From assembly GCF_900119085.1 (NCBI RefSeq), contig NZ_FPIQ01000016.1, positions 1 to 64,000 of the forward strand: DNA of 64,000 bases. The letters are read 5' to 3'. The notes below the pieces were generated by a model. It did no database searches, was not told the origin of the DNA, and saw only the letters and a list, made by a program, of their open reading frames with translations. This document shows positions 35,269 to 45,381 of this stretch, piece after piece. The position numbers and the translations under genes were made by a program. The DNA comes from Nitrosovibrio sp. Nv17 (GTDB lineage Bacteria; Pseudomonadota; Gammaproteobacteria; Burkholderiales; Nitrosomonadaceae). Position 1 is the first letter of the stretch. Each line of letters opens with the position of its first letter.

Positions 35269-36741
35269 TCAGGCAAACCATGGCGCGCGCGCGGCCATGA
35301 TCAGCTGCTTGGCATCCTCGGCATCCATCTCGACCATTTCCACCAGGTCGTCCACCGCCAGATCGGCAAGCTCTTCCTGCGTCTTGACATCCCGCGCCAT
35401 CAGCTTGCGGGCAATCTCGGTGGTCATGCCGGTCAGGGAAAGCAGTTCTTTCGCCGCCTGCTCGAACTGTTCCTCGTCCAGGATCTCCGCGGTCAGGATG
35501 GCATTGTGGGCGCGATTGCGCAGTTCGTTGACGGTCTGCTCGTCGAGGGACTCGATTTCCAGCATCTCCTCGATCGGCACGTAGGCGACCTGTTCCAGGG
35601 AGATGAAGCCTTCCTGCACCAGGATGTCCGCCACCTCTTCATCCACGTTCAGCTTTTCCATGAAAAGCTGGCGCGTGACGGAAGATTCCTTTTCATTCTT
35701 GTCCTGCGATTCCTCCATCGTCATGATGTTGAGCTCCCAACCGGTCAGCTCGGAGGCCAGCCGGACGTTCTGGCCGCCGCGGCCGATCGCCTGGGCGAGA
35801 TTGTCCTCGTCCACCACGATGTCCATGCTGTGCTTTTCCTCGTCCATCAGGATGCTGCTGATCTCCGCCGGGGCAAGGGCATTGATCACGAACGTGGCCG
35901 GATCCTCAGACCAGAGGATGATGTCGACGCGCTCGCCAGCCAGTTCGCCGGTGACGGCCTGCACGCGCGAGCCGCGCATGCCCACGCAGGTGCCGATCGG
36001 ATCGACGCGCGGATCGTTGGATTTCACCGCGATCTTGGCGCGCGAGCCCGGATCACGGGCCGCCATCCTGATTTCCAGCAGGCCCTCCTCGATCTCCGGA
36101 ACCTCCAGTTCGAACAGCTTGACCAGGAATTCCGGGGCGATCCTCGACAGAACCAGCTGCGCGCCTCGTGCGGCGCGATCGATCTTGTAGAGATAGGCGC
36201 GCACGCGGTCGCCGACCCGCAGGTTCTCCTTGGGGATCATCTGGTCACGGGGAAGTATCGCCTCGACCCTGCCGGATTCTATGATCGCGTTGCCGCGCTC
36301 CATCCGCTTGATGCTGCCGGTGACCATGTACTCCTTGCGTTCGAGGAAATCGTTCAGGATCTGCTCGCGCTCGGCATCGCGTATCTTCTGGAAGATCACC
36401 TGCTTGGCCGCCTGGGCGCCGATGCGGCCGAATTCCACCGGTTCCAGCGCTTCCTCGATGTAGTCTTCCAGGGCGATCCCGGGGTCCCGCGCGCGTGCCT
36501 CGCTCAGCGCGATCTGCCGGGCCGGGTCCTCGACCGCGCCGTCGTCGACCACCTGCCAGCGGCGCAGGGACTGATAGTCGCCGGTCTGCTGGTCGATCGA
36601 CACGCGCACGTCGGCATCGTCCCGGAAGCGCTTTTTCGTCGCAGACGCCAGTGCCAGTTCAAGCGCAGTGAAAACGATGCCTTTTTCGACATTCTTCTCG
36701 CGCGCCAGTGCGTCCACCAGCAATAAAACCTCGCGGCTCAT
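35269..36741 (-). CDS. nusA: Transcription termination/antitermination factor NusA
   Basis: The 490-residue protein has the N-terminal RNA-polymerase-binding domain (about 1-130), an S1 domain ([20 protein letters not shown]), two KH domains ([18 protein letters not shown] and [20 protein letters not shown]) and two C-terminal acidic repeats ([20 protein letters not shown] and a second copy near the end), as in E. coli. NusA modulates pausing, intrinsic termination and antitermination. In E. coli it also feeds back on its own operon. It is 30 bp after rimP. Confidence 0.97.
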   Translation of the reverse strand: MSREVLLLVDALAREKNVEKGIVFTALELALASATKKRFRDDADVRVSIDQQTGDYQSLRRWQVVDDGAVEDPARQIALSEARARDPGIALEDYIEEALEPVEFGRIGAQAAKQVIFQKIRDAEREQILNDFLERKEYMVTGSIKRMERGNAIIESGRVEAILPRDQMIPKENLRVGDRVRAYLYKIDRAARGAQLVLSRIAPEFLVKLFELEVPEIEEGLLEIRMAARDPGSRAKIAVKSNDPRVDPIGTCVGMRGSRVQAVTGELAGERVDIILWSEDPATFVINALAPAEISSILMDEEKHSMDIVVDEDNLAQAIGRGGQNVRLASELTGWELNIMTMEESQDKNEKESSVTRQLFMEKLNVDEEVADILVQEGFISLEQVAYVPIEEMLEIESLDEQTVNELRNRAHNAILTAEILDEEQFEQAAKELLSLTGMTTEIARKLMARDVKTQEELADLAVDDLVEMVEMDAEDAKQLIMAARAPWFA

Positions 36742-36771
36742 GTTACCTCCAACCTGAATTCTCGGTAAATT

Positions 36772-37209
36772 TTACAGCTTCGGAATGAGGCGGACCTTCC
36801 CCAGGTTGCTCAGCTCAAGACTCAGCAGCTTTCCATCCACTTCCAGTTGCAGCGTACCATTGTCCACTCCGCGCAGGGTGCCGGAGAAATTCCTCCGGCC
36901 CTCCACCGCCATCCGCAGCTTCAGCTTCACCGGTTCGCCGGAGAAGCGGATGAAGTCGGCCATCTTCGTCAGGGGGCGATCCAGGCCGGGCGATGACACT
37001 TCCAGCCGGTCGTAGTCGATGCCTTCCACCGCCAGCAGGCGGGTCAGGTGATTGCTGACCGCCGCGCAGTCTTCGACACCGATGCCATCCGGCTTGTCCA
37101 TGAATACCCGGATCAGCCTGCCACGTCCCGATCGCTCGACGTCGACCAGCTCATACCCCAGTCCATGCAGCGTCGACTCCAGCAGCCCGTGCAGATCCGC
37201 AACCGCCAA
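36772..37209 (-). CDS. rimP: Ribosome maturation factor RimP
   Basis: The roughly 145-residue protein matches Rim[21 protein letters not shown], the [13 protein letters not shown] segment and the conserved [11 protein letters not shown]. It assists assembly of the 30S subunit. The start was set at TTG 37209 because GAAGGAGA lies 7 bases upstream; a TTG at 37236 is in frame but has no ribosome binding site of this quality. It is the first gene of the nusA-infB operon, and a terminator-like hairpin lies just upstream. Confidence 0.9.
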   Translation of the reverse strand: MAVADLHGLLESTLHGLGYELVDVERSGRGRLIRVFMDKPDGIGVEDCAAVSNHLTRLLAVEGIDYDRLEVSSPGLDRPLTKMADFIRFSGEPVKLKLRMAVEGRRNFSGTLRGVDNGTLQLEVDGKLLSLELSNLGKVRLIPKL

Positions 37210-37238
37210 TAATGGACTCTCCTTCAAGGCTCGCAAAC

Positions 37239-37262
37239 AAAAAATGGGCTGAAAAAGCCCAT
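37239..37262 (-). terminator. Intrinsic terminator/attenuator in the rimP-nusA leader
   Basis: On the minus strand ATGGGCT-TTTTC-AGCCCAT is followed at once by TTTTT (37243-37239), the form of a rho-independent terminator. Only 29 bases separate it from the rimP start, and the next gene upstream (acs) points the other way. It can therefore act only on transcripts heading into rimP. A TAACAT-type -10 lies shortly before it. Attenuation by NusA itself is an attractive but untested reading. Confidence 0.55.
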
Positions 37263-37346
37263 ATGAATCGTTGCTATGTTAGCAAAAATCGGGAGCAAAT
37301 GAAATAGATATTCAGCGAACGCCGAGGTGCCGGCGCCCTGTGCGGG

Positions 37347-37375
37347 TTCATCCTGCCGGCATGGAGTGATACAAT
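37347..37375 (+). promoter_or_regulatory. Possible sigma-70 promoter of the acetyl-CoA synthetase gene
   Basis: TTCATC, a 17-base spacer and TACAAT end 43 bp before the ATG. The -10 is good, the -35 is weak. Activator control is common for such genes, but no site was recognised. Confidence 0.35.
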
Positions 37376-37418
37376 TCCGGCTGCGCGCCCATTCGCGGAA
37401 AATCTACCGGAGCATCCC

Positions 37419-39383
37419 ATGGCCACCATCAAATCCGTTCTGCACGAGACCCGCGTGTTCCCGCCGGACGGGGGCTTCGTGCAGCAGGCGAATCTCTCGG
37501 GAATGGAGGCCTACCGTGCCCTGTGCAGCGAGGCCGAACAGGATCCGGAGGGCTTCTGGGGCAGGCTGGCGCGCGAGCACATCCTCTGGCGCGAGCCTTT
37601 CAGCAGGGTTCTGGATGAAAGCGCCCATCCGTTCTTCAAGTGGTTCGAGGACGGGGTGCTGAATGTCTCCTTCAACTGCCTCGATCGGCATCTCGCCTCC
37701 CAGCCGGACAAGGTCGCCCTCATCTTCGAGGCGGACGACGGCAGGGTGACCCGCTGCACCTACCGCGATCTCCATGAACGCGTGTGCCGGCTCGCCAACG
37801 GACTCCGATCGCTGGGAGTCGCCAGTGGCGATCGTATCGTCATCTACATGCCCATGTGCATCGAGGCGGTGGTGGCGATGCAGGCCTGCGCCCGCATCGG
37901 CGTGACCCACTCGGTGGTATTCGGCGGCTTTTCCGCCAAGAGTCTGCACGAGCGCATCCGGGACGCCGGTGCAGTGGCCGTCGTCACCGCCGACGAGCAG
38001 TACCGCGGCGGACGCACCAATCATCTGAAAACGGCGGTGGACGAGGCCATCGCGCTGGGGGGGCTGGAAACCCTGAGATCCGTGGTGGTATACCGGCGCG
38101 GGCCCGGCGATATACGGTGGGAAGCGGGCCGCGACGTCTGGTGGCAGGATCTGGTCGGGAACCAGGAGGTCGTCTGCGAGCCCGAATGGGTGGGGGCGGA
38201 GCACCCGCTGTTCACCCTCTACACGTCCGGCTCCACGGGCAAGCCCAAGGGCGTGCAGCACTCCTCGGCCGGCTATCTGCTGGGCTCGGTACTGAGCATG
38301 AAATGGGTCTTCGACTACAAGCCCGACGACGTCTTCTGGTGTACCGCGGACGTGGGATGGGTCACCGGTCACAGCTACGTCACCTACGGCCCCCTCGCGG
38401 TGGGCGCCACCCAGGTCATCTTCGAGGGCATCCCCACCTACCCCGACGCGGGCCGTTTCTGGAAGATCATCCAGGATCACAGGGTGACCACCTTCTATAC
38501 CGCTCCCACCGCCATCCGCTCGCTGATCAAGAATGGTCCGGATAGGCCGAAAGAGTACGATCTTTCCTCGCTGCGGCTGCTGGGATCGGTGGGCGAGCCG
38601 ATCAATCCCGAGGCATGGATGTGGTACTACACCGTCGTCGGGCAATCCCGCTGCCCGGTGGTGGATACCTGGTGGCAGACGGAAACGGGAAGCCACATGA
38701 TCGCGCCGCTGCCGGGCGCCATACCCCTCAAGCCCGGTTCGTGCACCCTGCCGCTGCCCGGAATCGCGGCGGCGATCGTGGACGAGGCCGGACAGGACAT
38801 CGAAAACGGCAAGGGCGGGTTTCTCGTCATCAAGCGGCCCTTTCCGTATCAGGCGCGCACCCTCTGGGGAGATCCGGAGCGCTTCCGGGATACCTATTTT
38901 CCGCGGGAGCTGGGCGGCTACTATCTCGCGGGGGATTCCGCCCATCGGGACGAGGATGGCTATTTCTGGATCATGGGGCGCGCCGACGACGTGCTGAACG
39001 TTTCCGGTCACCGCCTGGGGACGATGGAAATCGAGTCCGCGCTGGTGGCGAACCCGCTGGTCGCCGAGGCGGCGGTGGTCGGGCGGCCCGACGACATCAG
39101 GGGGGAAGCGATCGTGGCATTCGTGGTATTGAAGGGCGAGCGCCCGCAGGGAGAGGAGGCGGGGCGCATCGCGGCCGAATTGCGCAACTGGGTGTCCCGG
39201 GAAATCGGGCCCATCGCCCGTCCGGAGGAGATCCGTTTCGGCGACAACCTGCCCAAGACCCGTTCCGGCAAGATCATGCGCCGCCTGCTGCGCACGCTGG
39301 CCCAGGGAGGAGAGATCACCCAGGACGTCTCGACACTGGAGAACCCGGCCATCCTCGAGCAGCTGAAGCAGTCGGCCGCATAA
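37419..39383 (+). CDS. acs: Acetyl-coenzyme A synthetase
   Basis: The 654-residue ligase activates acetate with ATP to acetyl-AMP and then acetyl-CoA. Family motifs are the phosphate loop [18 protein letters not shown], the [13 protein letters not shown] region that lines the acyl pocket (the Trp suits a small acyl group), the hinge [15 protein letters not shown] and the C-terminal [14 protein letters not shown], whose Lys is the usual regulatory acetylation site. Length is typical for Acs. It faces away from rimP and is followed after 24 bp by a metallo-hydrolase gene, probably co-transcribed. Confidence 0.93.
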   Translation: MATIKSVLHETRVFPPDGGFVQQANLSGMEAYRALCSEAEQDPEGFWGRLAREHILWREPFSRVLDESAHPFFKWFEDGVLNVSFNCLDRHLASQPDKVALIFEADDGRVTRCTYRDLHERVCRLANGLRSLGVASGDRIVIYMPMCIEAVVAMQACARIGVTHSVVFGGFSAKSLHERIRDAGAVAVVTADEQYRGGRTNHLKTAVDEAIALGGLETLRSVVVYRRGPGDIRWEAGRDVWWQDLVGNQEVVCEPEWVGAEHPLFTLYTSGSTGKPKGVQHSSAGYLLGSVLSMKWVFDYKPDDVFWCTADVGWVTGHSYVTYGPLAVGATQVIFEGIPTYPDAGRFWKIIQDHRVTTFYTAPTAIRSLIKNGPDRPKEYDLSSLRLLGSVGEPINPEAWMWYYTVVGQSRCPVVDTWWQTETGSHMIAPLPGAIPLKPGSCTLPLPGIAAAIVDEAGQDIENGKGGFLVIKRPFPYQARTLWGDPERFRDTYFPRELGGYYLAGDSAHRDEDGYFWIMGRADDVLNVSGHRLGTMEIESALVANPLVAEAAVVGRPDDIRGEAIVAFVVLKGERPQGEEAGRIAAELRNWVSREIGPIARPEEIRFGDNLPKTRSGKIMRRLLRTLAQGGEITQDVSTLENPAILEQLKQSAA

Positions 39384-39407
39384 TCCATTCTCCACGTCCC
39401 GTCTTCC

Positions 39408-40397
39408 ATGAACGACAGCCTGCTTCATGGGGTGCCCCCGCCTGCCGCCTCGCACCGCATCGCAGATTATGATCATGGCATAAGTGCCATCGACGCCGGC
39501 TATCTGCGTCTCGGCCTGGCGGCGATCCATCTGGTCGTCGAGGGCGGTCAGGCGGTCCTGGTCGATACCGGAACCTGTGCCTCGGTTGCCAGTGTCATGG
39601 GTGCGCTGCAGGCCAAGGGCCTGGCCCCGGAGGACGTGGCCTACGTGTGCGTGACGCACATCCATCTCGATCATGCGGGGGGCGCCGGCGAGCTGATGCA
39701 CCGGCTGCCTCGCGCACAGCTGGTCGTGCATCCGCGTGGAGCGCGGCACATGGCGGATCCCGCGCGCCTCGTCGCCAGCGCCCGGGCGGTGTATGGCGAG
39801 GCGGAGTTCGCGCGCATCTACGGCGACATCCGTCCGGTGGATGCCGCTCGCATCCTGGAGGCGCCCGACGGCCTCGTGCTGGAACTGAACGGCAGGCCGC
39901 TGCGCTTCCTGGACACGCCGGGCCACGCGCGCCATCACTACTGCATCTTCGACGAGGCCAGCCGGTCGTTCTTCACCGGCGACACTTTCGGGCTTTCCTA
40001 TCGCGAGTTCGACGTCGACGGCAGGGAGTTCGTGTTCCCGACCACCACGCCGGTGCAGTTCGATCCCGCAGCGGCGCACGCCTCCATCGATCGCATCATG
40101 CGCCACGATCCGGAGCATGCCTTCCTCACCCACTACAGCCGCATCGGCCACCTGCCGCGCCATGCCCAGGCGATGCACGAACTGATCGACGCACACGTGG
40201 ACATCGCCCGCGGACTGCGCGACGTATCCGGCAGGCATGCGGCGCTGGCCCGGGGGATCGAGGAACTGCTGCTGCAGCGTCTCGCCGGACACGGCTGCGG
40301 CCTGTCCCCGGAAGAGATCCGGGAACTGATGGATCTGGATGTGCAGCTGAATGCACAGGGATTGGCGCACTGGCTGGATCAACCGGCGGCAAACTGA
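39408..40397 (+). CDS. Metallo-beta-lactamase-fold hydrolase
   Basis: The 329-residue protein has the MBL zinc motif VTHIHLDHAGG, then the later ligands in DTPGHARHH, FTGDTFG and THYSRIG. This is a hydrolase of the glyoxalase II-like superfamily with an unusual long C-terminal helical part (about 230-329). The substrate cannot be told. It follows acs by 24 bp, so it may be made with it, for example to hydrolyse a thioester, but this is only a guess from position. Confidence 0.85.
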   Translation: MNDSLLHGVPPPAASHRIADYDHGISAIDAGYLRLGLAAIHLVVEGGQAVLVDTGTCASVASVMGALQAKGLAPEDVAYVCVTHIHLDHAGGAGELMHRLPRAQLVVHPRGARHMADPARLVASARAVYGEAEFARIYGDIRPVDAARILEAPDGLVLELNGRPLRFLDTPGHARHHYCIFDEASRSFFTGDTFGLSYREFDVDGREFVFPTTTPVQFDPAAAHASIDRIMRHDPEHAFLTHYSRIGHLPRHAQAMHELIDAHVDIARGLRDVSGRHAALARGIEELLLQRLAGHGCGLSPEEIRELMDLDVQLNAQGLAHWLDQPAAN

Positions 40398-40416
40398 GGC
40401 TGCGCTTTCCGCAGCC
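40398..40416. terminator. Hairpin between convergent genes
   Basis: GGCTGCG-CTTTC-CGCAGCC (40398-40416) lies between the stop of the metallo-hydrolase gene and the stop of the convergent methyltransferase gene. No T-run follows on either strand, so termination would need help; the placement suits a bidirectional 3' end. Confidence 0.3.
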
Positions 40417-40423
40417 GCCGGAT

Positions 40424-41245
40424 TCAGGTGCCGGCAGCCTGCCGCGGATCGGGATCCGTCTGCCGCAGCCGTTCGAACAGGCACACCGCCGCCGCCGCGG
40501 CCGCGTTCAGCGACTCGGTATCGCCGAGCATGGGAATGTGGATGTGTTCGGTAGCCGCCTGCAGCAACCCGTCCGACAGGCCGGCGCCCTCGTTGCCGAA
40601 GGCGAACGCGACCGGGCCCGCCAGCCGGGCCCGGTACAGGCTCGTGGCCGCTGCCGGCGTCGCGGCGACGACCCTGCCCTCGAATTGCCGCGCGACGCCG
40701 ATGAGATCTGCATGTTCGTGGATGCGCAGCAGGAAGTGCGCACCCATGGCGGCGCGAAGCACCCGCGGCGACCAGGCGTCGGCGCAGCCGGCGGACAAAT
40801 GGATGTTGGCCGCACCCGTGGCGGCGGCAGAGCGGAGTATCGAGCCGAGATTGCCCGGATCCTGTATCGCTTCGAGCAGCACACGGCAGGATTCCATGCC
40901 GGGGTGTACCCGAATGGCATTTGACGGGGGGATGGGGGCGAGTGCCATGATGCCGGTGGGGGTGTCGACTGGAGAAGCCTGCCGGAACAGGGCGTCGTCC
41001 AGCAGGTACAGCTCCGTGCGCCCGCCTTCGGCACAGGCCGCGAGCAGGGCGGCTATTTCCTCGTGCCTGCGGCCCGATGCGCTCACGACCAGGGTGTGCG
41101 GCGCGCCCAGCGCTCGACGGTACGCCTCGACGAGGTGGGCGCCATCCAGCAGCGCCATCCCGGCCGCCCGCCGATGCCGCGCGGATTTCCCCAGCTTCAC
41201 CAGCTGCCGGTAGAAGGGGTTGTCGCGCGAGGTGATGCGCTTCAC
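40424..41245 (-). CDS. SpoU/TrmH-family RNA 2'-O-methyltransferase
   Basis: The 273-residue product has an N-terminal substrate-binding domain (KRITSRDNPFYRQLVKL) and the SPOUT knot methylase motifs LEAIQDPGNLGSILRSA, FAFGNEGAGLSDG and HIPMLGDTESLNAAAAAAV. These enzymes methylate ribose in rRNA or tRNA with S-adenosylmethionine. It resembles RlmB/TsnR-type proteins but is distinct from the better RlmB match at 44.5 kb, so the target is left open. The start is taken as GTG 41245, the only good codon after the greB stop; longer frames run into greB. Confidence 0.88.
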   Translation of the reverse strand: MKRITSRDNPFYRQLVKLGKSARHRRAAGMALLDGAHLVEAYRRALGAPHTLVVSASGRRHEEIAALLAACAEGGRTELYLLDDALFRQASPVDTPTGIMALAPIPPSNAIRVHPGMESCRVLLEAIQDPGNLGSILRSAAATGAANIHLSAGCADAWSPRVLRAAMGAHFLLRIHEHADLIGVARQFEGRVVAATPAAATSLYRARLAGPVAFAFGNEGAGLSDGLLQAATEHIHIPMLGDTESLNAAAAAAVCLFERLRQTDPDPRQAAGT

Positions 41246-41285
41246 GGCCGATGCGGGGCGAATCCGCGCGAACTCGGCATCGGCT

Positions 41286-41879
41286 TCAGTCCCCGCGGAA
41301 GGGTTCCACGGGAACGGCCCGGTATGCAACCTCCAGAATCTCCAGTTCCTCCGTTCCGCCGGGCGCGTGCAAGGTGACGACATCCCCCTGCCGCGCCTTG
41401 ATCAGCGCCCGCGCCATCGGCGAGATCCAGCTGATGTGTCCCCTGGCCGTGTCGATTTCGTCCACGCCCACGATCGACACCGTTCTCTCCTCACCCTGCG
41501 GATTGGCGAAGGTGACGGTGGCACCGAAGAAGATCTGCTCGCCGTCGTCCCTCGGCGCCGCAGGATCGACGAGCTCGGCTGCATCCAGCCGCCGCGTCAG
41601 GAAGCGGATGCGCCGGTCGATCTCGCGCAGGCGCTTCTTGCCGTAGATGTAGTCGCCATTCTCGGAGCGGTCACCGTTGCCGGCGGCCCAGGCCACTGTT
41701 TCCGTCACGCGCGGCCGTTCCGTATGCACCAGCCATGCGAGTTCGTCCACGAGGCGGGCATGGCCGTGCGGCGTGATGTAGTTCCTGGCACCCGCGGGCA
41801 TGGCGGGGGAGGGGTCGGGGATGGCGTCCTCGTCCAGCGCATCGGCGGGATTGGGTTCTCTCGTGAATGCCTTGCTCAT
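41286..41879 (-). CDS. greB: Transcription elongation factor GreB
   Basis: The 197-residue protein has the GreA/GreB coiled-coil domain with the basic and acidic tip seen in NGDRSENGDYIYGKKRLREI and the C-terminal globular domain (FGATVTFANPQGEERTVSI, ISPMARALIKARQGD). The GKKRLREIDRRIRFL stretch is GreB-like. It stimulates RNA cleavage in backtracked RNA polymerase. ATG 41879 has an AAAGAG site upstream. A tail of about 25 residues rich in Pro and Ala precedes the usual start of the fold (YITPHGHARL). Confidence 0.92.
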   Translation of the reverse strand: MSKAFTREPNPADALDEDAIPDPSPAMPAGARNYITPHGHARLVDELAWLVHTERPRVTETVAWAAGNGDRSENGDYIYGKKRLREIDRRIRFLTRRLDAAELVDPAAPRDDGEQIFFGATVTFANPQGEERTVSIVGVDEIDTARGHISWISPMARALIKARQGDVVTLHAPGGTEELEILEVAYRAVPVEPFRGD

Positions 41880-42183
41880 GCTCTTTATATGGGTAGAATG
41901 GGAACCCCGCTTGAATTCCTGATTTGCATGATAGACCACGGATCGCATCGGCACCATCCTCCCGCTGTACGCCGCGGGGACGGGTCTGCGGCCGATACCC
42001 GCTCCCGTACGGGAGATGCACCGCGTCGATCCGGCGGTTTCAGAGAATCCGATGAACCTGGCGGATCGCGCAATGGCGGTTCAATTGCGGGGCAGGGTGG
42101 CGTATACTCCTCGCCTCGAGGCGTTGCCCGGGTTCGAATGGAAGGAATTGTTTCTGGAAAATCAGGGGATTGAGAGTATGGAG
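41880..42183. other. Intergenic region between greB and tRNA-Leu
   Basis: No supported gene. It should hold the greB promoter on the minus strand. On the plus strand TTCAAT, 17 bases and TATACT (about 42091-42119) could be a promoter reading toward rnr through the antisense of tRNA-Leu. Confidence 0.3.
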
Positions 42184-42270
42184 TGGTGCCCAGAAGAGGA
42201 CTCGAACCTCCACAGTGTTGCCACCGCTAGGACCTGAACCTAGTGCGTCTACCAATTCCGCCATCTGGGC
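42184..42270 (-). tRNA. tRNA-Leu (CAG)
   Basis: The 87-base minus-strand sequence starts GCCCAGATGGCGGAATTGG, has the long variable arm of class II tRNAs (GGTGGCAACACTG), anticodon loop TTCAGGT with CAG, and an encoded CCA end. The outer ATACTCTC sequences flanking it on both sides can pair and extend the acceptor stem in the precursor. Confidence 0.95.
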
Positions 42271-42305
42271 GATACTCTCTGTTCCGGCATCGGACAGAGG
42301 CGCCA

Positions 42306-42333
42306 ATTTTATAGGAAATTACCGCTTTGTCAA
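42306..42333 (-). promoter_or_regulatory. Sigma-70 promoter of tRNA-Leu overlapping the rnr start
   Basis: On the minus strand TTGACA (42333-42328) and TAAAAT (42311-42306) are 16 bases apart, 36 bp upstream of the tRNA. The -35 overlaps the TTG start codon of rnr (42327-42329) and the spacer covers its AGGAAA ribosome binding site. Confidence 0.7.
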
Positions 42334-44516
42334 TCAAGAAGAAACGCGGCGTGCGCAAGCTGGATCCCCATTTCGAGCGCGAGAAGCAGCGCTACGGCCA
42401 CGCCCTTCCGAGCCGGGAATTCATCCTGCAGATCCTGGAGGAGCAGGGCGTGCCGGTCAATGAACAGGCGCTGCAGGATCTGCTGGGGATCGTGGAGGCG
42501 GAGAACGAGATTTTCAGCCGCCGCATCGCCGCCATGCTGCGCGAAGGGCAGATCATGCGCAACCGCAAGGGCGACATCTGCGTGGTGGAGAAGCTCGATC
42601 TCATCAAGGGCCGGATACAGGGGCATGCCGATGGCTTCGGGTTCCTGGTGCCGGATGACGGCGGCCCCGACCTGTTCCTGACCGAGAAGGAGATGCACAA
42701 GGCGCTGCATGGCGACCGCGCGATGGTGCGCGAGACCGGAGTGGACCGGAGGGGGCGCAGGGAAGGGGTCGTGGTCGAGGTGCTGGAGCACGCGGTGACG
42801 CAGCTGGTGGGCAGGCTGCACGTGGATCATGGCGTGCTGTTCGTGGAAGCGGAGAACCGGCGCATCAGCCAGGACATCCTCATTCCCAGGGAGCAGTCGC
42901 TGGATGCCGGCGACGGCCAGGTGGTCATGGTGGAGATCATCCGGCAGCCGAGCAAGCACGCCCAGCCCATCGGGCGCATCATCGACGTGCTGGGCGACTA
43001 TACCGCCCCGGGCATGGAGATCGAGATCGCCCTGCGCAAGCACGATCTTCCGCACATATTCCCGCCCGAGGTGGAGAAGCTCTCCGCACGGTTTTCCGAG
43101 GAAGTGCAGGAAACGGATCCGGCCGGGAGGACGGATGCCCGCCACCTGCCGCTCGTGACCATCGACGGCGAGACGGCGAAGGATTTCGATGATGCCGTCC
43201 ATTGCGAGCAGGTCGGAAAGGACTTCAGGCTGTACGTGGCGATCGCCGACGTGAGCCACTACGTGCGTCCGGGGGATGCCATCGACGCGGAGGCGCGCCA
43301 TCGCGGCAATTCGGTGTATTTTCCGCGGCGCGTGATCCCGATGTTGCCGGAGGTGCTGTCCAATGGCCTGTGTTCGCTGAATCCCCAGGTCGACCGCCTG
43401 TGCGTGATATGCGAGGTGGATATAAAGGCGGATGGCGGCTTCGGCGGCTACCGATTCTATCCGGCAATCATGAATTCCCGCGCGCGCCTGACCTACACCG
43501 AGGTGGCGGACATGATCGAGCACCCGCGGGGGGAGGCCGCCCGCCGGCATCGGGCGCTCCTGCCGCATCTCCGGCTGCTGTACCGGCTGTTCAAGATCCT
43601 GCTGAAGGCGAGGGGCAAGCGGGGCGCGATCGACTTCGAGACCATCGAGACTCAGATGGTCTTCAATGCGCAGGGAAAGATCGAGCGCATCCTGCCGGTC
43701 GAGCGCAACGACGCGCACCGCTTGATCGAGGAGTGCATGCTGGCGGCCAACGTATGCGCATCGGACTTCCTGCAGAAGCATGGGCAAGCCACCCTCTACC
43801 GCATCCACGAGGGCCCCACCCCGGAAAAGCTCGCCGCGCTGCGCGACTTCCTCAAGGAGTTCGGCGTGCCGCTGGGCGGAGGCGAAGCGCCAAGCGCCAA
43901 GGACTACGCCAAGGCGCTGACCCGGATCAAGGGCAGGCCCGACGCCCAGCTGCTGCAGACGGTGATGCTGCGCTCGTTGCGCCAGGCGGTCTACAGCCCG
44001 GACAACGTGGGGCATTTCGGGCTCGCCTACGAATCCTACAGCCACTTCACCTCGCCCATCAGGCGCTACCCCGACCTGCTGGTGCACCGTGCCATCAAGG
44101 CCGTCCTGAACGGCGCCGCATATGCGCCGGGCGACTGGCGTGAACTCGGCCTGCACTGCTCCCAGACCGAGCGGCGCGCGGACGATGCGACGCGCGACGT
44201 GGAGGCGTGGCTCAAGTGCTACTACATGCAGGACCGGATAGGCGAGTGCTTCGACGGCGTGATCAGCGGGGTGACGGGATTCGGCCTGTTCGTGGCGCTG
44301 GACGGCATCCACGTGGAGGGGCTGGTGCACATCTCCGAACTGCCCAGCGACTACTTCCACTTCGACGCGGCCAAGCACATGCTGCTGGGAGAGCGCAGCG
44401 GCAAGCGCTATCGCCTGGGAGACCGGATCCGGGTACGGCTGGTGCGTGCCGACCTGGAGTCGAGCAAGATCGATTTCGTCGTGGCCGAGGGAGGCCGCGG
44501 CCGCGGGGCCCGTTGA
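42327..44516 (+). CDS. rnr: Ribonuclease R
   Basis: The 729-residue 3'-5' exoribonuclease has an N-terminal helix-turn-helix-like region, cold-shock domains ([18 protein letters not shown]), the RNB catalytic domain with the acidic cluster in [14 protein letters not shown] and [11 protein letters not shown], the [13 protein letters not shown] motif, and a C-terminal S1 domain ([20 protein letters not shown]). RNase R degrades structured RNAs and takes part in rRNA quality control. The tail after S1 is short ([12 protein letters not shown]), without the long Lys-rich extension of E. coli. The start is TTG 42327 with AGGAAA 8 bases upstream. rlmB follows after one base. Confidence 0.93.
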   Translation: MSIKKKRGVRKLDPHFEREKQRYGHALPSREFILQILEEQGVPVNEQALQDLLGIVEAENEIFSRRIAAMLREGQIMRNRKGDICVVEKLDLIKGRIQGHADGFGFLVPDDGGPDLFLTEKEMHKALHGDRAMVRETGVDRRGRREGVVVEVLEHAVTQLVGRLHVDHGVLFVEAENRRISQDILIPREQSLDAGDGQVVMVEIIRQPSKHAQPIGRIIDVLGDYTAPGMEIEIALRKHDLPHIFPPEVEKLSARFSEEVQETDPAGRTDARHLPLVTIDGETAKDFDDAVHCEQVGKDFRLYVAIADVSHYVRPGDAIDAEARHRGNSVYFPRRVIPMLPEVLSNGLCSLNPQVDRLCVICEVDIKADGGFGGYRFYPAIMNSRARLTYTEVADMIEHPRGEAARRHRALLPHLRLLYRLFKILLKARGKRGAIDFETIETQMVFNAQGKIERILPVERNDAHRLIEECMLAANVCASDFLQKHGQATLYRIHEGPTPEKLAALRDFLKEFGVPLGGGEAPSAKDYAKALTRIKGRPDAQLLQTVMLRSLRQAVYSPDNVGHFGLAYESYSHFTSPIRRYPDLLVHRAIKAVLNGAAYAPGDWRELGLHCSQTERRADDATRDVEAWLKCYYMQDRIGECFDGVISGVTGFGLFVALDGIHVEGLVHISELPSDYFHFDAAKHMLLGERSGKRYRLGDRIRVRLVRADLESSKIDFVVAEGGRGRGAR

Positions 44517-44517
44517 A

Positions 44518-45276
44518 GTGTCCCGCATCCGCCTCGTTTTCGGTTTCCACGCGATCACCAGCCGCCTGCGGCAGAATCCGGACAGCATCCGCGAGATATT
44601 CCTCGATCCGGCCCGCCGCGACCAGCGGGCACGCGGCCTGGCGAAGCTCGCCGAGACGCAGGGCGTGCGTCTGATCGCCTGCGACGCCCAGCGACTCGAT
44701 GCGATGGCGGGAAGCCTGCGCCACCAGGGGGTGGCGGCCAACATCGATGCGTCCCGCTCCCACGTCGATATCGGGGACGTGCTCGACACGCTGGAGGAGG
44801 CCGCGCTGCTCCTGGTGCTCGACGGCGTGCACGATCCCCACAACCTCGGCGCCTGCCTGCGCGTGGCGGACGCCTTCGGCGCGCATGCCGTCGTCGCCCC
44901 GAAAGACCGCGCCGTCGGCCTGACCGCCACGGTGCACAAGGTCGCCAGTGGCGCCGCCGATACCGTACCCTACATTTCCGTCACGAACCTGGCGCGTACA
45001 CTGCGCGAACTGAAGCAGCACGGCGTCAGCGTGGTGGGTGCATGCGCCGACGCCGGCGAACGGCTCGGCACGGTGGAGCTGGATGGGCCCATCGCATGGG
45101 TGCTGGGCGCGGAGGGAAAGGGCATGCGCCGGCTGACGCGCGAGGCCTGCGACCGGCTGGTTGCGATCCCCATGCTGGGCAGCGTGGAAAGCCTCAACGT
45201 TTCGGTCAGCGCCGGCGTCTGCCTGTTCGAGTCACGACGCCAGCGGATGAAGGCCGGGATGCCCGCGTGGACATGA
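44518..45276 (+). CDS. rlmB: 23S rRNA (guanosine-2'-O)-methyltransferase RlmB
   Basis: The 252-residue SPOUT methylase has the RlmB N-terminal domain ([20 protein letters not shown]) and knot motifs [33 protein letters not shown] and [18 protein letters not shown]. It methylates Gm2251 in 23S rRNA in E. coli. The GTG start at 44518 lies one base after the rnr stop; rnr-rlmB is the conserved pair. Confidence 0.93.
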   Translation: MSRIRLVFGFHAITSRLRQNPDSIREIFLDPARRDQRARGLAKLAETQGVRLIACDAQRLDAMAGSLRHQGVAANIDASRSHVDIGDVLDTLEEAALLLVLDGVHDPHNLGACLRVADAFGAHAVVAPKDRAVGLTATVHKVASGAADTVPYISVTNLARTLRELKQHGVSVVGACADAGERLGTVELDGPIAWVLGAEGKGMRRLTREACDRLVAIPMLGSVESLNVSVSAGVCLFESRRQRMKAGMPAWT

Positions 45277-45277
45277 A

Positions 45278-45306
45278 TTGATATTTTCACCTCGCCTGGC
45301 TATACT
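45278..45306 (+). promoter_or_regulatory. Sigma-70 promoter of the rpsF operon
   Basis: TTGATA, a 17-base spacer and TATACT begin two bases after the rlmB stop. Transcription from here gives an rpsF leader of about 68 bases. Confidence 0.8.
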
Positions 45307-45335
45307 GAGCGACTTTCGATTCCGCTTCACGCCTT

Positions 45336-45361
45336 GCTCCACCGATTCGCATCCGGGGAGC
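45336..45361 (+). promoter_or_regulatory. S6:S18-binding leader motif
   Basis: GCTCC (45336-45340) pairs with GGAGC (45357-45361), and the stem carries CACCGA at 45340-45345 with a pairing CCGG on the other side. A CACCGA-bearing stem in the rpsF leader is the known site by which the S6:S18 complex represses its own mRNA. The match is by motif and place; the fold was not computed. Confidence 0.6.
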
Positions 45362-45381
45362 TTCACCCATAAGGAGATTGC

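Noticed and set aside
37404..40484. Minus-strand open frame of 1026 codons
   Set aside because: It is antisense to acs and the metallo-hydrolase, both of which show catalytic motifs. The antisense product has no recognisable sequence.
42330..44939. Minus-strand open frame of 869 codons
   Set aside because: It is antisense to rnr and part of rlmB; no motif or ribosome binding site.
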